From Pisolithus tinctorius (taxonomy: Eukaryota; Basidiomycota; Agaricomycetes; Boletales; Pisolithaceae), in contig JANFAH010000004.1 of the NCBI GenBank assembly GCA_024663395.1, positions 3,844,001 to 3,908,000 on the forward strand: a stretch of DNA of 64,000 nucleotides, written 5' to 3'. Under the pieces are notes generated by a model. It was not told the DNA's origin and searched no databases. It saw only the letters and a program-made list of their open reading frames with translations. This document shows positions 32,098 through 41,815 of the stretch, piece by piece (the stretch's first letter is position 1; each line of letters starts with the position of its first letter). The position numbers and the translations under genes were made by a program.

Positions 32098-35000
32098 TCA
32101 GTCGACAGTAATGTAGGCATCTTCATCTTGAAGGGAGGCGGTCGCAGGTCGTCCCGATCGGGACCTTTGTACTGTAAGCGCGTCGACACTCAAGGATTCA
32201 ATGGTGCTCTGTAAAAATTCGTGATCCCTAAAACGCGGTAGCTGTAAGTAAAACGGCTTAAAGAGAAGGCTAAGACTTGGGCCTTCGAGCCCACTCGGCA
32301 TGGCTTCGATGCTCCTCGCATCTCGCGCGTCTTGCTGCGACTTTGAAATTCGCTGTTGTACTGTATATAGATGCGTTCCTTCTTCGACGTCTTCGTCTAT
32401 TCTAATACGATGTAGCTGTAAGTAGAAATTTGCAAAACGAAAGTAGAAGCTAGAGCTGTCACGCTCATTATCCATCCTCGATGATTCGTCGATACTCTGT
32501 GAACACTCGTATTTCCTGAAACAACGTAGCTGTAAGTTAAACGCTTCGAAGAAAAAACTAAAACTCAGGCCGTTGGGCCCACTCGATGTGACTTCGACAC
32601 TTCTCGCACGTCTTGCTTCTTGTCGCGACTTCAAACCTTGCCATCGCACCGCTCTTGTGGCATTTCGCAGTCGCTGTACTTGTCGCTCTGTATGTTGATA
32701 CCTTGTTTCTTCGAAGTCGTTGTCTATCCTAAAGTAACCTAACTGTGAGTAAAAAGCCGCGCCACTAAAATCGAAACTTGGGCCATCGCGCTCGGCGTCC
32801 ATGTCTGTTGAATCTTGTATCTTCAGTGATCGTTGCCATAGATCGAACTGTAGTCTTCGCAGTTGTTTTGCCATACTTCGTTTGTGGTTTGTTGTAGCTT
32901 CGTTGATACCTTGTAAAAAGTCACACTCCCTAAAACGGCGTAGGTGTAAGTAAAACGGCTTAAAGACAAAACTAAGACTTGGGCCTTGGAGCCCACTCAG
33001 TGTGGTTTCGACACTGTCCGCATGTCGCGCGTCTTGTTGCGACTCCAAAATCCACTGTCGTGCGGTATACAGATGCATTCCTTCTTTGATGTCGCCGCCT
33101 ACTTTAGAAAAATGTACTCGTAAGTAAAAACCTGGGAAACAAAAATAAAGACTTGAGCCGTCGGGCTCCCTATCCATGCTCGTCCGATGCTGTATCTTCG
33201 ACGCTCGCCATCGTAGTTTGAACTGTAGATATCGCATTTGTCTCTCTGCACTTCCATGCTCACGTGGCCGTTGATCCGCGCTAAGTCTAATCGTTGTCGT
33301 CGTTCCTCGTACCGCAATAGTTGTCCGTTGTAGACATCTGGCTTCCCTAGAATAACGAAGGTGTAAGTAAACTATCATAGGACCAAAATGGAACTTCGAG
33401 TGTTCGAGCTTGGTGATCTTCATCGTGCATCGTTTCCTTCGGGCGGCCGTTCTCGCCTCGCATAGCCTTCGGTCTGTGTCAAACATTATCGTCGCTGCCG
33501 CTGTATTCGTCGTACTTCTGCGCAACCTTCGATCGTAGTTCGTCATAGTTTCTTGTACCGCGATTGTTGTTCGTCGTAAGTACCCGACTTCCCTCCCTCG
33601 AATGACTATTTTCTCTTCGTGCCGCCTTCGGTCAGCATCAAGTGCTGTCGCCGCCGTCACTCGTGCCTGAGTCGACACCGCCATCGCTCGTTCATAGCTT
33701 GCTGTAGAATCTTGAGTTGCGATTGCCAGGATGTCGGTTGCATTTCGTCGCAACCATCCGCTATCCCTAGAGTAGGATAGTTGTAAGTAAAGCATAATGG
33801 AACCAAAACAGAACCTTGGGCCGTCGAGCCCAGTACCCGCGCTCGTCGCGCTTTGTTCCCATCGAACGGCATATCCTAACTCGTATGGCCGTTTACCTGC
33901 GCCAAGTAGGGTCGTCGTCGTCGTCGTCATCGCGTTATCCACTGCCGTTGTCGCTCTTGTCATCGTCGCCATCGCTCGTAGTCGTGGTAACTTCCATACG
34001 GTACGTTGTTCGCCCCATTCTTCGTATCCTTCGATCGTCGCGATCTTGCATAGCCAGCCTGTAACACTATAGTTGTCAGTATGTAGTACTTGAGTGCGCG
34101 TGGCCACAACGCGCAAAGCGGTCACGTGACTCCGCTTAGTCAACATCGCAGGACTTTCTGCGCAAGTCCTAATACCGAGTGCGCACGTCGATTCGCTCGA
34201 CGAATCCTTGAATAAAACATATATTGCTGATACTGTGCGGCCCTGGAATATTTCGAGTGCGAGGGCATCTATCCTCGCTGTGTGCCTCAACATTTTGATT
34301 CGCAAAACTTCTTCTGGCGGCTTCCTTCGTATGACGAGCCTCGATGGCTCCTCTATCTGAATTCTTCTTGCAATAACCTTCGACTCGATGTGATTCATGC
34401 GCTGCAGCACTCTGTGTGAGTCAATGACCTCTTTGTTCACAAACCTTTTCGCTTCGAGACTGGCCGCAGGTGTTTCGAGCCCTTCGACTTCAACTCCTGT
34501 GGGCTTCGGGTGTTCTTCGAGCCTTTCGGCTTCGAACTCGAGTGGAATCTTTGACCTGAATAGGTTGTCGGTTAACTGATGCGTATTTCTGCTGACTGCA
34601 GGAACTCCGAGGTCGCTCCGTTCACTGCCTCGACCTCTTAGGTAGGACTCCTGTAGTGACACACCAGTAGCCATCAGAGAAACTCGATACGAACAAAAAG
34701 AAAAACCCCTTTGAGTGTTGTAATTCACTTCAAATTCGAATGGGACTTTCGTTGTGAGTGGTTCCTCCACCAATGCAGGTTCGACTCGCTCGAGTTCTAC
34801 TGCTTCCTGTAACTCAGTAGTCAGTATTCTGTTCGTACTCAAGGAAAACTCTTTCGTCTCAAAACTGGTCACTGCGGCTGCTTCAACGAGCCTGCCAGGG
34901 CTTCGGTCCTCACTATTTGTCTTCTTGGGTGGGCTGCGTGGCTGCGCGCGACTTGTCGAAACTAACTTTGGTACTTTCTCGCACTCCATGTACCTTGATA

Positions 35001-35829
35001 CTTCTGTAGATCCCTGTACATTGTTTGTCAGCGAGTCATGTGTAGCTGTAGGCAGAAAATACTTCGTAGATAGATGTTGCTTGTCTGAACTCGATTCTGG
35101 GTCACTTCGTGGCTCATAGTAGTCTCCCGCGCTTGTTCGTGCTCGCTCCGAGCGAAATCCTTTGTGTAGTAGTCGTGTTGCTGTGTATGTTACCTGCTCC
35201 ATGGGCCATGGATCGTCCGAGTGTCGCCGTCGATCGTCGCGTCGCATTTTCCAAATAATTTCGCGCCGGAATTCCTTGTCGAAGCCTTGTACATAGAGGT
35301 CTTCGAGCTCGTCAGCCTCGAGTTGCTTTGAAACCCATAGAAACGTTGCTAAATCTAGAAAATATAGTCTGTAGTTCATCAGTTCTTCCTCTGTATGAAT
35401 TTCTCTTCTTGCTCGGCTGTCAACGAGGCTGTAAAGGTCATTCCTCGAGTACTGTTGATCCATTTTTCGGGACCCAGGATACAAACGCGCAATGGCCACC
35501 ACGAATTCGGGCCAACTCAGGTGATCTTCGACAAATTCATACCATGAGTCTGAGACTTCGCTGCTTGCATACCAGCAAACCCATTTCGCCCATTCTTGGT
35601 CATCGAAGCAATTCTCGCGCTCGCAAAGACTTCGAACCTCTCTGAAATACCTAAAAAGGTCAGATGCATACCCCGAGAACCATGGTGCACCCCTCGAGTG
35701 CCTCGGTGGCATTCCCTCGAGCTCTCTCGGCGCGTTCTCACGGCTTCTTCGCAAAAATTCGACTATTAGTTTCCCTTCGGACTTGCTTCTCGGCTCGAGG
35801 GATCTTCGACTTCGACACTTGCTTGACAT
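32098..35829 (-). CDS. Element D giant Gag-related protein, 1,243 residues
   Basis: ATG 35829 to stop 32098 without interruption. Residues about 48-245 match the Gag capsid-like region of element C: DDQEWAKWVCWYASSEVSDS, SWPEFVVAIARLYPGSRKMD, ELEDLYVQGFDKEFRREIIW and DDPWPMEQVTYTATRLLHKG correspond to C's EYEWPKWAIWYLDNDTVNLW, DEFVEVLANVYPGA, EGLDPELQKDTL and DDPWPMNKVLREIKELLRHG. No CCHC knuckle and no protease were found. Residues about 600-1243 consist of diverged repeats, each with a core like FKPFYLQLRRFRECDFLQ followed by an Arg/Gln-rich segment. This kind of Gag-only element is compatible with trans-mobilisation. Preservation of such a long frame suggests that it is translated. Confidence 0.7.
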   Translation of the reverse strand: MSSKCRSRRSLEPRSKSEGKLIVEFLRRSRENAPRELEGMPPRHSRGAPWFSGYASDLFRYFREVRSLCERENCFDDQEWAKWVCWYASSEVSDSWYEFVEDHLSWPEFVVAIARLYPGSRKMDQQYSRNDLYSLVDSRARREIHTEEELMNYRLYFLDLATFLWVSKQLEADELEDLYVQGFDKEFRREIIWKMRRDDRRRHSDDPWPMEQVTYTATRLLHKGFRSERARTSAGDYYEPRSDPESSSDKQHLSTKYFLPTATHDSLTNNVQGSTEVSRYMECEKVPKLVSTSRAQPRSPPKKTNSEDRSPGRLVEAAAVTSFETKEFSLSTNRILTTELQEAVELERVEPALVEEPLTTKVPFEFEVNYNTQRGFSFCSYRVSLMATGVSLQESYLRGRGSERSDLGVPAVSRNTHQLTDNLFRSKIPLEFEAERLEEHPKPTGVEVEGLETPAASLEAKRFVNKEVIDSHRVLQRMNHIESKVIARRIQIEEPSRLVIRRKPPEEVLRIKMLRHTARIDALALEIFQGRTVSAIYVLFKDSSSESTCALGIRTCAESPAMLTKRSHVTALRVVATRTQVLHTDNYSVTGWLCKIATIEGYEEWGEQRTVWKLPRLRAMATMTRATTAVDNAMTTTTTTLLGAGKRPYELGYAVRWEQSATSAGTGLDGPRFCFGSIMLYLQLSYSRDSGWLRRNATDILAIATQDSTASYERAMAVSTQARVTAATALDADRRRHEEKIVIRGREVGYLRRTTIAVQETMTNYDRRLRRSTTNTAAATIMFDTDRRLCEARTAARRKRCTMKITKLEHSKFHFGPMIVYLHLRYSREARCLQRTTIAVRGTTTTIRLSADQRPREHGSAERQMRYLQFKLRWRASKIQHRTSMDREPDGSSLYFCFPGFYLRVHFSKVGGDIKEGMHLYTARQWILESQQDARHADSVETTLSGLQGPSLSFVFKPFYLHLRRFRECDFLQGINEATTNHKRSMAKQLRRLQFDLWQRSLKIQDSTDMDAERDGPSFDFSGAAFYSQLGYFRIDNDFEETRYQHTERQVQRLRNATRAVRWQGLKSRQEARRARSVEVTSSGPNGLSFSFFFEAFNLQLRCFRKYECSQSIDESSRMDNERDSSSFYFRFANFYLQLHRIRIDEDVEEGTHLYTVQQRISKSQQDARDARSIEAMPSGLEGPSLSLLFKPFYLQLPRFRDHEFLQSTIESLSVDALTVQRSRSGRPATASLQDEDAYITVD
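32210..33850 (-). repeat. Array of eight or more diverged repeats within the element D Gag frame
   Basis: On the minus strand a core resembling GGCCCAAGTCTTAG...CCGTTTTACTTACAGCTACG recurs; seen from the plus strand, TGTAAGTAAA-like sites lie near 32243, 32410, 32530, 32745, 32947, 33118, 33370 and 33788. Spacing varies from 120 to 418 bases. The TTACTTACAG core also resembles a 3' splice site, so some units might be spliced. Confidence 0.7.
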
Positions 35830-35989
35830 TTGCTGCTCGAAAAATAACTCTGAAAATTTCCTGAATTCCTAAGAGTAGATGGTAGCTAGAATCAAGACTC
35901 TGAATACTTAGCTTGTCCAACTCAACCCAGCAAAGACTTCGTTCGGTGATAAAACGGTGACTTCTTTCCCCAAAATGGACAGAACCCCC

Positions 35990-36005
35990 CTCGCGGTGGG
36001 CTCCA
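35990..36005 (-). other. Element D primer-binding site
   Basis: Minus strand TGGAGCCCACCGCGAG, two bases after the 5' LTR. It is identical to the sites of A and C. It is complementary to a tRNA 3' end CTCGCGGTGGGCTCCA; isotype not determined. Confidence 0.75.
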
Positions 36006-36007
36006 GA

Positions 36008-36479
36008 TGTAGGAATAGGTAAAATAGATATACCTAGAAATAGAAATAGTCAGTAATGATGGGCGAGTATAATGCTCGACCCAAGAGGGAGGTTCTCTCT
36101 GGAGAAATGAAGTGTAGTAAAAATGTAAAAAATGCGAACTAGAAGAGCAAACTTAGCTCTGCCTGTCTAATAACTGTTGCCAGTCCTCCTGGCACTTTGG
36201 GTACTCCCCAAAGTAATGAATCTAACTTCGAAAACTTGCCGAATTGCGAGACTAAATCACCCTGCTACTGAGGGCCTGAGACATGTACTGGTTGTTGTTC
36301 TTCTGGTAAACTGAACTTGCGCGAACACAGCACACGTGCTTAGTCAGCGACGCAGCTGCTCGTCACCAAGTCCAGGGGTACAAACACAAAAACAAAGGCA
36401 AGAAATAAAACAAGTCCTTCCACCCCTAAACTCCTGACCAAGACGGATTCTCCTAGGGAACTCGAACTCGTTCCCTACA
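36008..36479 (-). repeat. Element D 5' LTR
   Basis: 472 bp, partner of 30,295-30,766. Confidence 0.9.
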
Positions 36480-36483
36480 CCAC

Positions 36484-38034
36484 CACTGCAAATTTCTTTG
36501 CAGAGACAGTCGCTCCGACGTGTTCGAGGCACTGTAGAACTCGATTAGTACTGACGAGGTGCTCCCATACGAACCTCCTGATCCCTGAATTCCCTTCGAT
36601 CGTTTCATACGTTCTGTCCTCTCTCATGTACCTCGTTCGCGGTCCTTTTACTGGTATGTCGTCAATGAATGGCATGGTTACTTCCGGTGTTTCCTCTCTG
36701 AGTGTAAACGACACATCCCCATGGAACACTTGTACAGTGTTCGTGTAGCCCATGGGGAGTTTGGTCAACCTGAATGTGCCGATTGGCGTTTGAAAGGTCG
36801 TAAGGTCTTGATAGTCTTCGTGGATCACTCGGTGGTCGTAACCGACCATAAGGTCGTACATGCCATACACCGAATGTCCTGCGAACTCTTCTGCGATACT
36901 ATCCACGTGCGGAGGAACTCCTGAATCCTGTATCAAAACCGCGTTGAGCGGCTGTAAGTCGTGGACCAGTCGCAACGATTTCCCATCCTTCTTCACTACG
37001 CAAAACCATCTCGATCGATAAGACGAAGTTGACGGTTCGTAAACTCCTGCTGCGATCTTTTCCTTGATTATTTGCATGACATCCCCATAGATCACTGGTG
37101 GAATGGGTATATTCCGATACACCCATGGCTTATGCGGGACTGTCGGAATCTTGAGAGGCAGAAACATATCCTCTCTGAACGTCCCCCTTTCGCTCGCATC
37201 CCAAGCGAAAGCCTTCTCGTGGATCCTTACTAGCCACTTGACTAGTTTGAGTTCTTCGGGCCACAAAAATCCACCTGGGTCCCATTCGAACTTGTCTGCT
37301 CGCTCCTGGGTAAGTCGTTCCCCGGGTGTGAACTCTGGGGGTTTAACTGGTATCTGGGGGAGGTTAGCCAACAGGTTCCCCACTTCCCTCCTCTCGACTC
37401 TAAACTCGGCCGGCGTCTCTGTCGCTACCGGCCGAACCTTCTTCGCCACGGGTTTGTACTTCATCACTTGCTTTATCCATTCCTCCTCGTCCTGTAGCTC
37501 AGTGGTCAGACTCTCCACCAAATAAGATTCGAAACGTAAACCCGAGGACTCGAAGTCCTCCTCTGTCATCGCGAATATCATCTTGTAACCTTTTGGTTTC
37601 GCCCCTGGGTGCTCAACCTCTGTTTCTTCACTTCGACCTTCTTCCTCGATGCTTCTATCCATTCCTCCTTCTTCGCGTCCCTTACGAAAGGATTCATCTC
37701 TTCGGTACTGTCCTGCATCCTTGTGATAAACATCTTGCGATTCTATTTCTATACCTGCGGGAAAAGTCAGTGCGTTATTCATGCTCGATCTAAAAGAAAC
37801 TCTATGGCCGGTCGCCTCTATGTCTAATGTCGATTCTTGTTTTCTGTTTTCAGTTATATCTTGAAACTGCGAGTCGAAGTCCGAGACGTATGTACTTGCT
37901 TCGTTCTTATATACCGCTATAGGCTGAGCGAGATATCCCAGCCTTACAGGGGTGGCCGATCCCATCGAAACGTCTCCTCGCTGGCTATTCGAGTCCTGGA
38001 CGAAGTCTAAAAACCCTCGTCCTGCGGTTGACAT
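36484..38034 (-). pseudogene. Element C pol, 5' part: reverse transcriptase
   Basis: The frame opens at 38034 (MSTAGRGFLDFVQDSNSQRG), overlapping the gag-protease frame by 28 bases in the -1 frame. A 250-residue variable leader is followed by FLWPEELKLVKWLVRIHEKA and then RT: YRSRWFCVVKKDGKSLRLVH, DLQPLNAVLIQD, MYDLMVGYDHRVIHEDYQDL, TKLPMGYTNTVQVFHGDVSF and the catalytic MPFIDDIPVKG (FIDD instead of YxDD). It breaks at AKKFAVV where D is inserted, and resumes at 30,290. Element A has the same FIDD motif, so this is a family trait and not damage. Confidence 0.9.
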
Positions 38035-41000
38035 TGCATCCTATGGGGTTTGCGCCCAATCCTCCATATATACTCCCTCTGCAACACCGCGTCTCTAAAC
38101 TGAGGGAACTGGGCGAGGGACCTTCTCGGTCGCGGTGAGATCTGGATCCTCTTGTCTGTCTCCGGATCCATAAACTCGAGCGTCTGTTGTCTGTTCCTAA
38201 AGTCTTGTGTCCTAGCCCGAATCGCGCATAGGAACGGCCTGCCTAGAAGGATATCAAAGGGAGCCAACTTGACGACTTGAATCGGCACTTGCACTTCCGC
38301 TGGACCGATCCTGAGCGAAGCACCTCGCACCAGGCCCAGCGTTTCGTCCTTCGACTTGTTTGCGGCTTCCATAATGATTCGGCTATCTCTCTCGATGGGG
38401 AGACGCAGAACTTCAGCGATTTCCTGTCGCAAAGCCACTATTTGCGAACCGCTGTCGAGAATCCCTTCGAGCATGACCTTCCCAGCCAGCTCGACCTCTA
38501 CCATCGTAAGTGGCATTGAATCCGTCTGCGCATACCTCTCTTCTCCTATACCGCACTCAAACGCCCTCACGTCAATCGACTGCGGCAACCCTTCTAACAT
38601 ATCCGACGCGCCTGATAAGGTTGCACCGAGCGCTACTCTCTTCGTCATTGCTCTGTCCTTGAACTCTCTCCGAACGTCCGGACTTATAGCGAGTAGATCC
38701 CTTCCTGGAATCGTAACAGACTGGTCCAAGTACTGGTTCAAAACCCTCATCACTGCTGTAGGGTCTTCGAACAGACTCGTATACCTATAACCTCTCTTTC
38801 CCGCATCTTGATCTTCCGTGACGTGCGGCTGGGTCTTTGGCACAGAGGTAGGTCCTTGCAACCCGCTGGCACTTCTGTCTGGTTGCTTTCCCTTGTCCTT
38901 CGGGCTTGCTTCGGGAGCATCTGTCCAGCCGGACCGACTAGGTCCTGGTTGTTCCACTGTTGAGGTCGCTGTTCGTCTCTCTTTCCCAGGTACCGCTACC
39001 CCATCGAACTTCGGGGTCTTTCGCTGCTGCTTATTCTCTTCCCTTCGAGCTGCTGCGAGCGCCTGTTCTGTTCCTGCCCATCGTGCTTCATACTCCGTCT
39101 CCGAGATGACCTCCTCGGCTGTGTCCTCTCCTTCTGAAACATACTCTTCGATCCTGGCTCTCTCGACGTATTGGAAGGCGTTGTGCGCTGCTACGAACAT
39201 ATTCGCGTTCGTCAGAGGATCCTCTTCGTGCTCGATGCGAACGATGGGTGCTTGCTGCTCCTCTCTCCTCCTCCTGTCCCTTGCCATCCATTCGTCTATC
39301 AACTGGTACATCGGCTCGTCCGTTCGAGGAACGTGCATGCCGTCATTGAACTTTACCCTATCGTCTTCGACGACACACCTGCCAGCCGCGTGATATCTTT
39401 CCAACATGCGACAAGTCCTCGTGCGGTGTCCTTGAAGGAAACAGAAAAAGCAAATTATTTCTCGAGGCAGTTCACGTGCTCCTTCGACAACGTTTCTGGC
39501 CGGTACAGGCGCTGCCCTTCTCTGGGCCTGTGCTTCCGCCTGAACCTGAGGCTGCCTCTGGACCAAATCACGCGCTATCCTCCCGGCTTCCTCTCCAGGC
39601 GATAACTGAATGACACCCCTCCTCGCAGCATGGCTTCTCGTCGTATGGTACCCGTGCCTCAGCAACTCTTTTATTTCTCGTAGGACCTTGTTCATAGGCC
39701 AGGGGTCGTCCGAATCGCGTAAGCCATTTCTAAACTTCAGGTTTTCGAGCGTATCTTTCTGAAGTTCCGGATCCAAGCCCTCCCAGAAGTAACCGTCGTA
39801 GTCCTCCTGAGTGAGCTTGTAGCGTCTGTTAAGATAGCCTGCTATGGTCTCATACTGTCGAAGATACTCTCCGAGGTCCTCTTCTGTCGCTATAACCTTC
39901 CTGGACTGCGCTCGAACGAGATCAACCAGGTCCGCTTTAACGTATCTCTTCTCGTGTTCCCCTGCGCCTGGGTACACATTCGCCAGCACTTCCACGAACT
40001 CGTCCCATCTACCTGTCGTCTCTTCTAAAAGTTGCGTCCACAAGTTCACCGTATCGTTGTCCAGGTACCATATGGCCCACTTTGGCCACTCATACTCGTC
40101 TGTACACCCTGCCTTCTTACACAGGTGATGAATTTCTTCCAGGTAACAAACCAGATCAGCTGTTTTCCCTGAAAACTTGGGCACTTTGTCCGAAGACCTA
40201 GAGGGCATTTTCTTGAGCGGCTTGGGTTTGTCAGATGCCAGGGCGCCTTGTCCGAGAAGCCTAAGGATACGTTGCCCTTCAGACAGTTCTTCTGGCTGGG
40301 CCATTCTCCTCCTCGGCTCCCATGCTTCCGTAGACGGAGATCTATATCTCGAGCGACGTTCCTTCTCGCATCTTTTCTCCTTGTGCCTGTGATACCTTCT
40401 TCTTTCTTCTTCCTCGCTCGAGTCGCTCGATGAACTGTCTGTGGAGTAGGACCTCCTATGGCGTCTACTCCTCGACTTGTCCGACCTTCTATGTCCGTGG
40501 CGACGGGACTTCGACCTGTGCCTCGTTCTATAACTCGACCTGGAAGTCGATCTGTACTTGTATTTGTGCCTCGACCTCGACCTCAAGGACGACCTCTCCC
40601 TATGTCCCGACCTATGTCTCGACCTCGAGGACGACCTCTCCCTATGTCCCGACCTATGTCTCGACCTCGAGGGCGACCTTCCTCTGCTTCTCGACCTTTC
40701 TCTGGTCCGTCCTCGGTGGACCGCAGCTTTTGGTTCGTTGACATAGATTCTGTCAGGCGGCTGCTCTGTCGCCCTTTCCTTTCCTTTGTCCCAGTAGGTC
40801 GTAAACGGCAGTAATTCTTCTTCCTTTTCTTTCTTAGGCATCGCGAACCTCGACGAGCTTGTCAGTCGCCCGTCGTCCCAGATCGCTTCGTACATGTCCT
40901 CTAAGCTGGTAGTATCAACTTTTGCGCCTGTAAACGTAGGAATGGAAAATGGAATGTCTTCAGACTCCTCTATGAATACTGTGAGAGGTAATTCCGTGAG

Positions 41001-41300
41001 CGGTGAAGGTGGTTCTTGTAGTAGCTTCGCTGCTTCTTCTGTCGAACCAAACGATGTTTCTGAGTTTGATCCGATGACCGGCGCCGGTGTTTGGTATTCT
41101 GTGAAGGTGGGTTCTTGGATCTGTTTCGGCCCCTCCGGTTCTGGGGATTCTGGAAGAGGAACTTCAGTGGGGAGCTTCTCAAGAGATGACTTAGCTAAAC
41201 GGGGAGGCATTGCTTTCTTCCTTGCTCTGAGTGCCTCTTTCGCTTTCTTATGTCTCTCCTTGTGGGCGACCCTAGCTGCTGTTCGCCTGAGGTTGTACTT
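38007..41300 (-). CDS. Element C Gag-protease with SR-like N-terminal domain
   Basis: The open frame reaches back into the LTR (41468), but a start downstream of the primer-binding site is more likely, for example the Met at about 41210 (MPPRLAKSSLEKLP). In order: a Pro/Glu-rich leader; a strongly Arg/Ser-rich block with repeats of SRHRSGHRERSS at about 40,730-40,340; a capsid-like region (EYEWPKWAIWYLDNDTVNLW...DDPWPMNKVLREIKELLRHG); a CCHC knuckle CFFCFLQGHRTRTC at about 39,440; and a retropepsin-like domain with LDSGSQIVALRQEIAEVL and ILLGRPFLCAIRAR. Gag packages the RNA, and the protease matures the particle. The SR-like block resembles splicing-factor RS domains and is unusual in Gag. 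The frame is intact. Confidence 0.85.
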   Translation of the reverse strand, partial: KYNLRRTAARVAHKERHKKAKEALRARKKAMPPRLAKSSLEKLPTEVPLPESPEPEGPKQIQEPTFTEYQTPAPVIGSNSETSFGSTEEAAKLLQEPPSPLTELPLTVFIEESEDIPFSIPTFTGAKVDTTSLEDMYEAIWDDGRLTSSSRFAMPKKEKEEELLPFTTYWDKGKERATEQPPDRIYVNEPKAAVHRGRTRERSRSRGRSPSRSRHRSGHRERSSSRSRHRSGHRERSSLRSRSRHKYKYRSTSRSSYRTRHRSKSRRHGHRRSDKSRSRRHRRSYSTDSSSSDSSEEEERRRYHRHKEKRCEKERRSRYRSPSTEAWEPRRRMAQPEELSEGQRILRLLGQGALASDKPKPLKKMPSRSSDKVPKFSGKTADLVCYLEEIHHLCKKAGCTDEYEWPKWAIWYLDNDTVNLWTQLLEETTGRWDEFVEVLANVYPGAGEHEKRYVKADLVDLVRAQSRKVIATEEDLGEYLRQYETIAGYLNRRYKLTQEDYDGYFWEGLDPELQKDTLENLKFRNGLRDSDDPWPMNKVLREIKELLRHGYHTTRSHAARRGVIQLSPGEEAGRIARDLVQRQPQVQAEAQAQRRAAPVPARNVVEGARELPREIICFFCFLQGHRTRTCRMLERYHAAGRCVVEDDRVKFNDGMHVPRTDEPMYQLIDEWMARDRRRREEQQAPIVRIEHEEDPLTNANMFVAAHNAFQYVERARIEEYVSEGEDTAEEVISETEYEARWAGTEQALAAARREENKQQRKTPKFDGVAVPGKERRTATSTVEQPGPSRSGWTDAPEASPKDKGKQPDRSASGLQGPTSVPKTQPHVTEDQDAGKRGYRYTSLFEDPTAVMRVLNQYLDQSVTIPGRDLLAISPDVRREFKDRAMTKRVALGATLSGASDMLEGLPQSIDVRAFECGIGEERYAQTDSMPLTMVEVELAGKVMLEGILDSGSQIVALRQEIAEVLRLPIERDSRIIMEAANKSKDETLGLVRGASLRIGPAEVQVPIQVVKLAPFDILLGRPFLCAIRARTQDFRNRQQTLEFMDPETDKRIQISPRPRRSLAQFPQFRDAVLQREYIWRIGRKPHRMQCQPQDEGF

Positions 41301-41326
41301 TACTTCCTGTTTGTCGGTTGAAGCCC

Positions 41327-41342
41327 CTCGCGGTGGGCTCCA
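41327..41342 (-). other. Element C primer-binding site
   Basis: TGGAGCCCACCGCGAG on the minus strand, two bases from the 5' LTR end. Identical to A and D. Confidence 0.8.
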
Positions 41343-41344
41343 AG

Positions 41345-41815
41345 TGTAAGATAGTGTTTTCTGTTGGCCGAGAACTCCGACTCTGGAAGAGGTAGGTTCC
41401 GCTCGAGTCGGGTCGACCCTGAAGGGGCTTCGGTCTGGATGCAGGGTAAGTACTTTAGACAAACGCAAAGGGAACTCGCCCGAGAATATAATTCTTGACT
41501 CTAAAGAAGAACCTTGGCAGAAAAGAGCTGAAGTAGTGAAAATTTTGCTCCTCCAAGCAAGACACAGAGTAGGCCGAGATGACTAGTACAGTATTTTTGT
41601 CCATGCTGTACCGTAGTTGTTAAGTGACGTGGCACGCGCCGTGACCACTCGCACGCTTAGTCAGCTCCCTATGTTTCGACACCAAGTCCCTTTTCAGCCA
41701 CAACCCCTAAGCCCAAATCCTCCTCGACTCTCTCTTACATCCTTCACCCTCAAACCTTCCCTTCGACCCAACAGAAGCGCGACTTCTCGTAGGGAAAAGG
41801 TTCGCGTTCCCTACA
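41345..41815 (-). repeat. Element C 5' LTR
   Basis: 471 bp. Compared with the 3' LTR there are eight differences by eye, all CpG-type transitions. Confidence 0.9.

Larger units (their letters stand above)
30295..36479 (-). mobile_element. Element D: non-autonomous LTR retrotransposon, 6.2 kb
   Basis: 472-bp LTRs at 30,295-30,766 and 36,008-36,479 differ at 3 positions, all CpG transitions. Flanks are CCGC (30291-30294) and CCAC (36480-36483), a 4-bp duplication with one CpG change. It has the same primer-binding site as A and C, a Gag-like frame of 1,243 codons, and no reverse transcriptase, RNase H or integrase. It presumably relies on a C-like helper. It is the youngest LTR element of the nest. 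Confidence 0.88.
20568..41815 (-). mobile_element. Element C: Ty3/gypsy retrotransposon with SR-like Gag and antisense gene
   Basis: 471-bp LTRs at 20,568-21,038 and 41,345-41,815, inserted in element A pol. Flanks are GTGG (20564-20567) and GCGG (41816-41819), a 4-bp duplication with one CpG transition. Order on the minus strand: 5' LTR, PBS, gag-protease 41,300-38,007, pol 38,034-36,484, element D, pol 30,290-28,072, antisense accessory gene 26,258-27,665, 3' region containing Harbinger element H, palindrome, 3' LTR. The LTRs differ at 8 positions by eye, all CpG transitions. Confidence 0.9.

Noticed and set aside
33797..34072. Plus-strand Val/Ser-rich frames inside element D
   Set aside because: Antisense of the long Gag-like frame, produced by repeated GTCGTC codons; no independent support.
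38818..39605. Plus-strand frames of 140-190 codons opposite element C Gag
   Set aside because: Mirror frames of an uninterrupted Gag-protease sequence; no introns or motifs like those of the antisense accessory gene.
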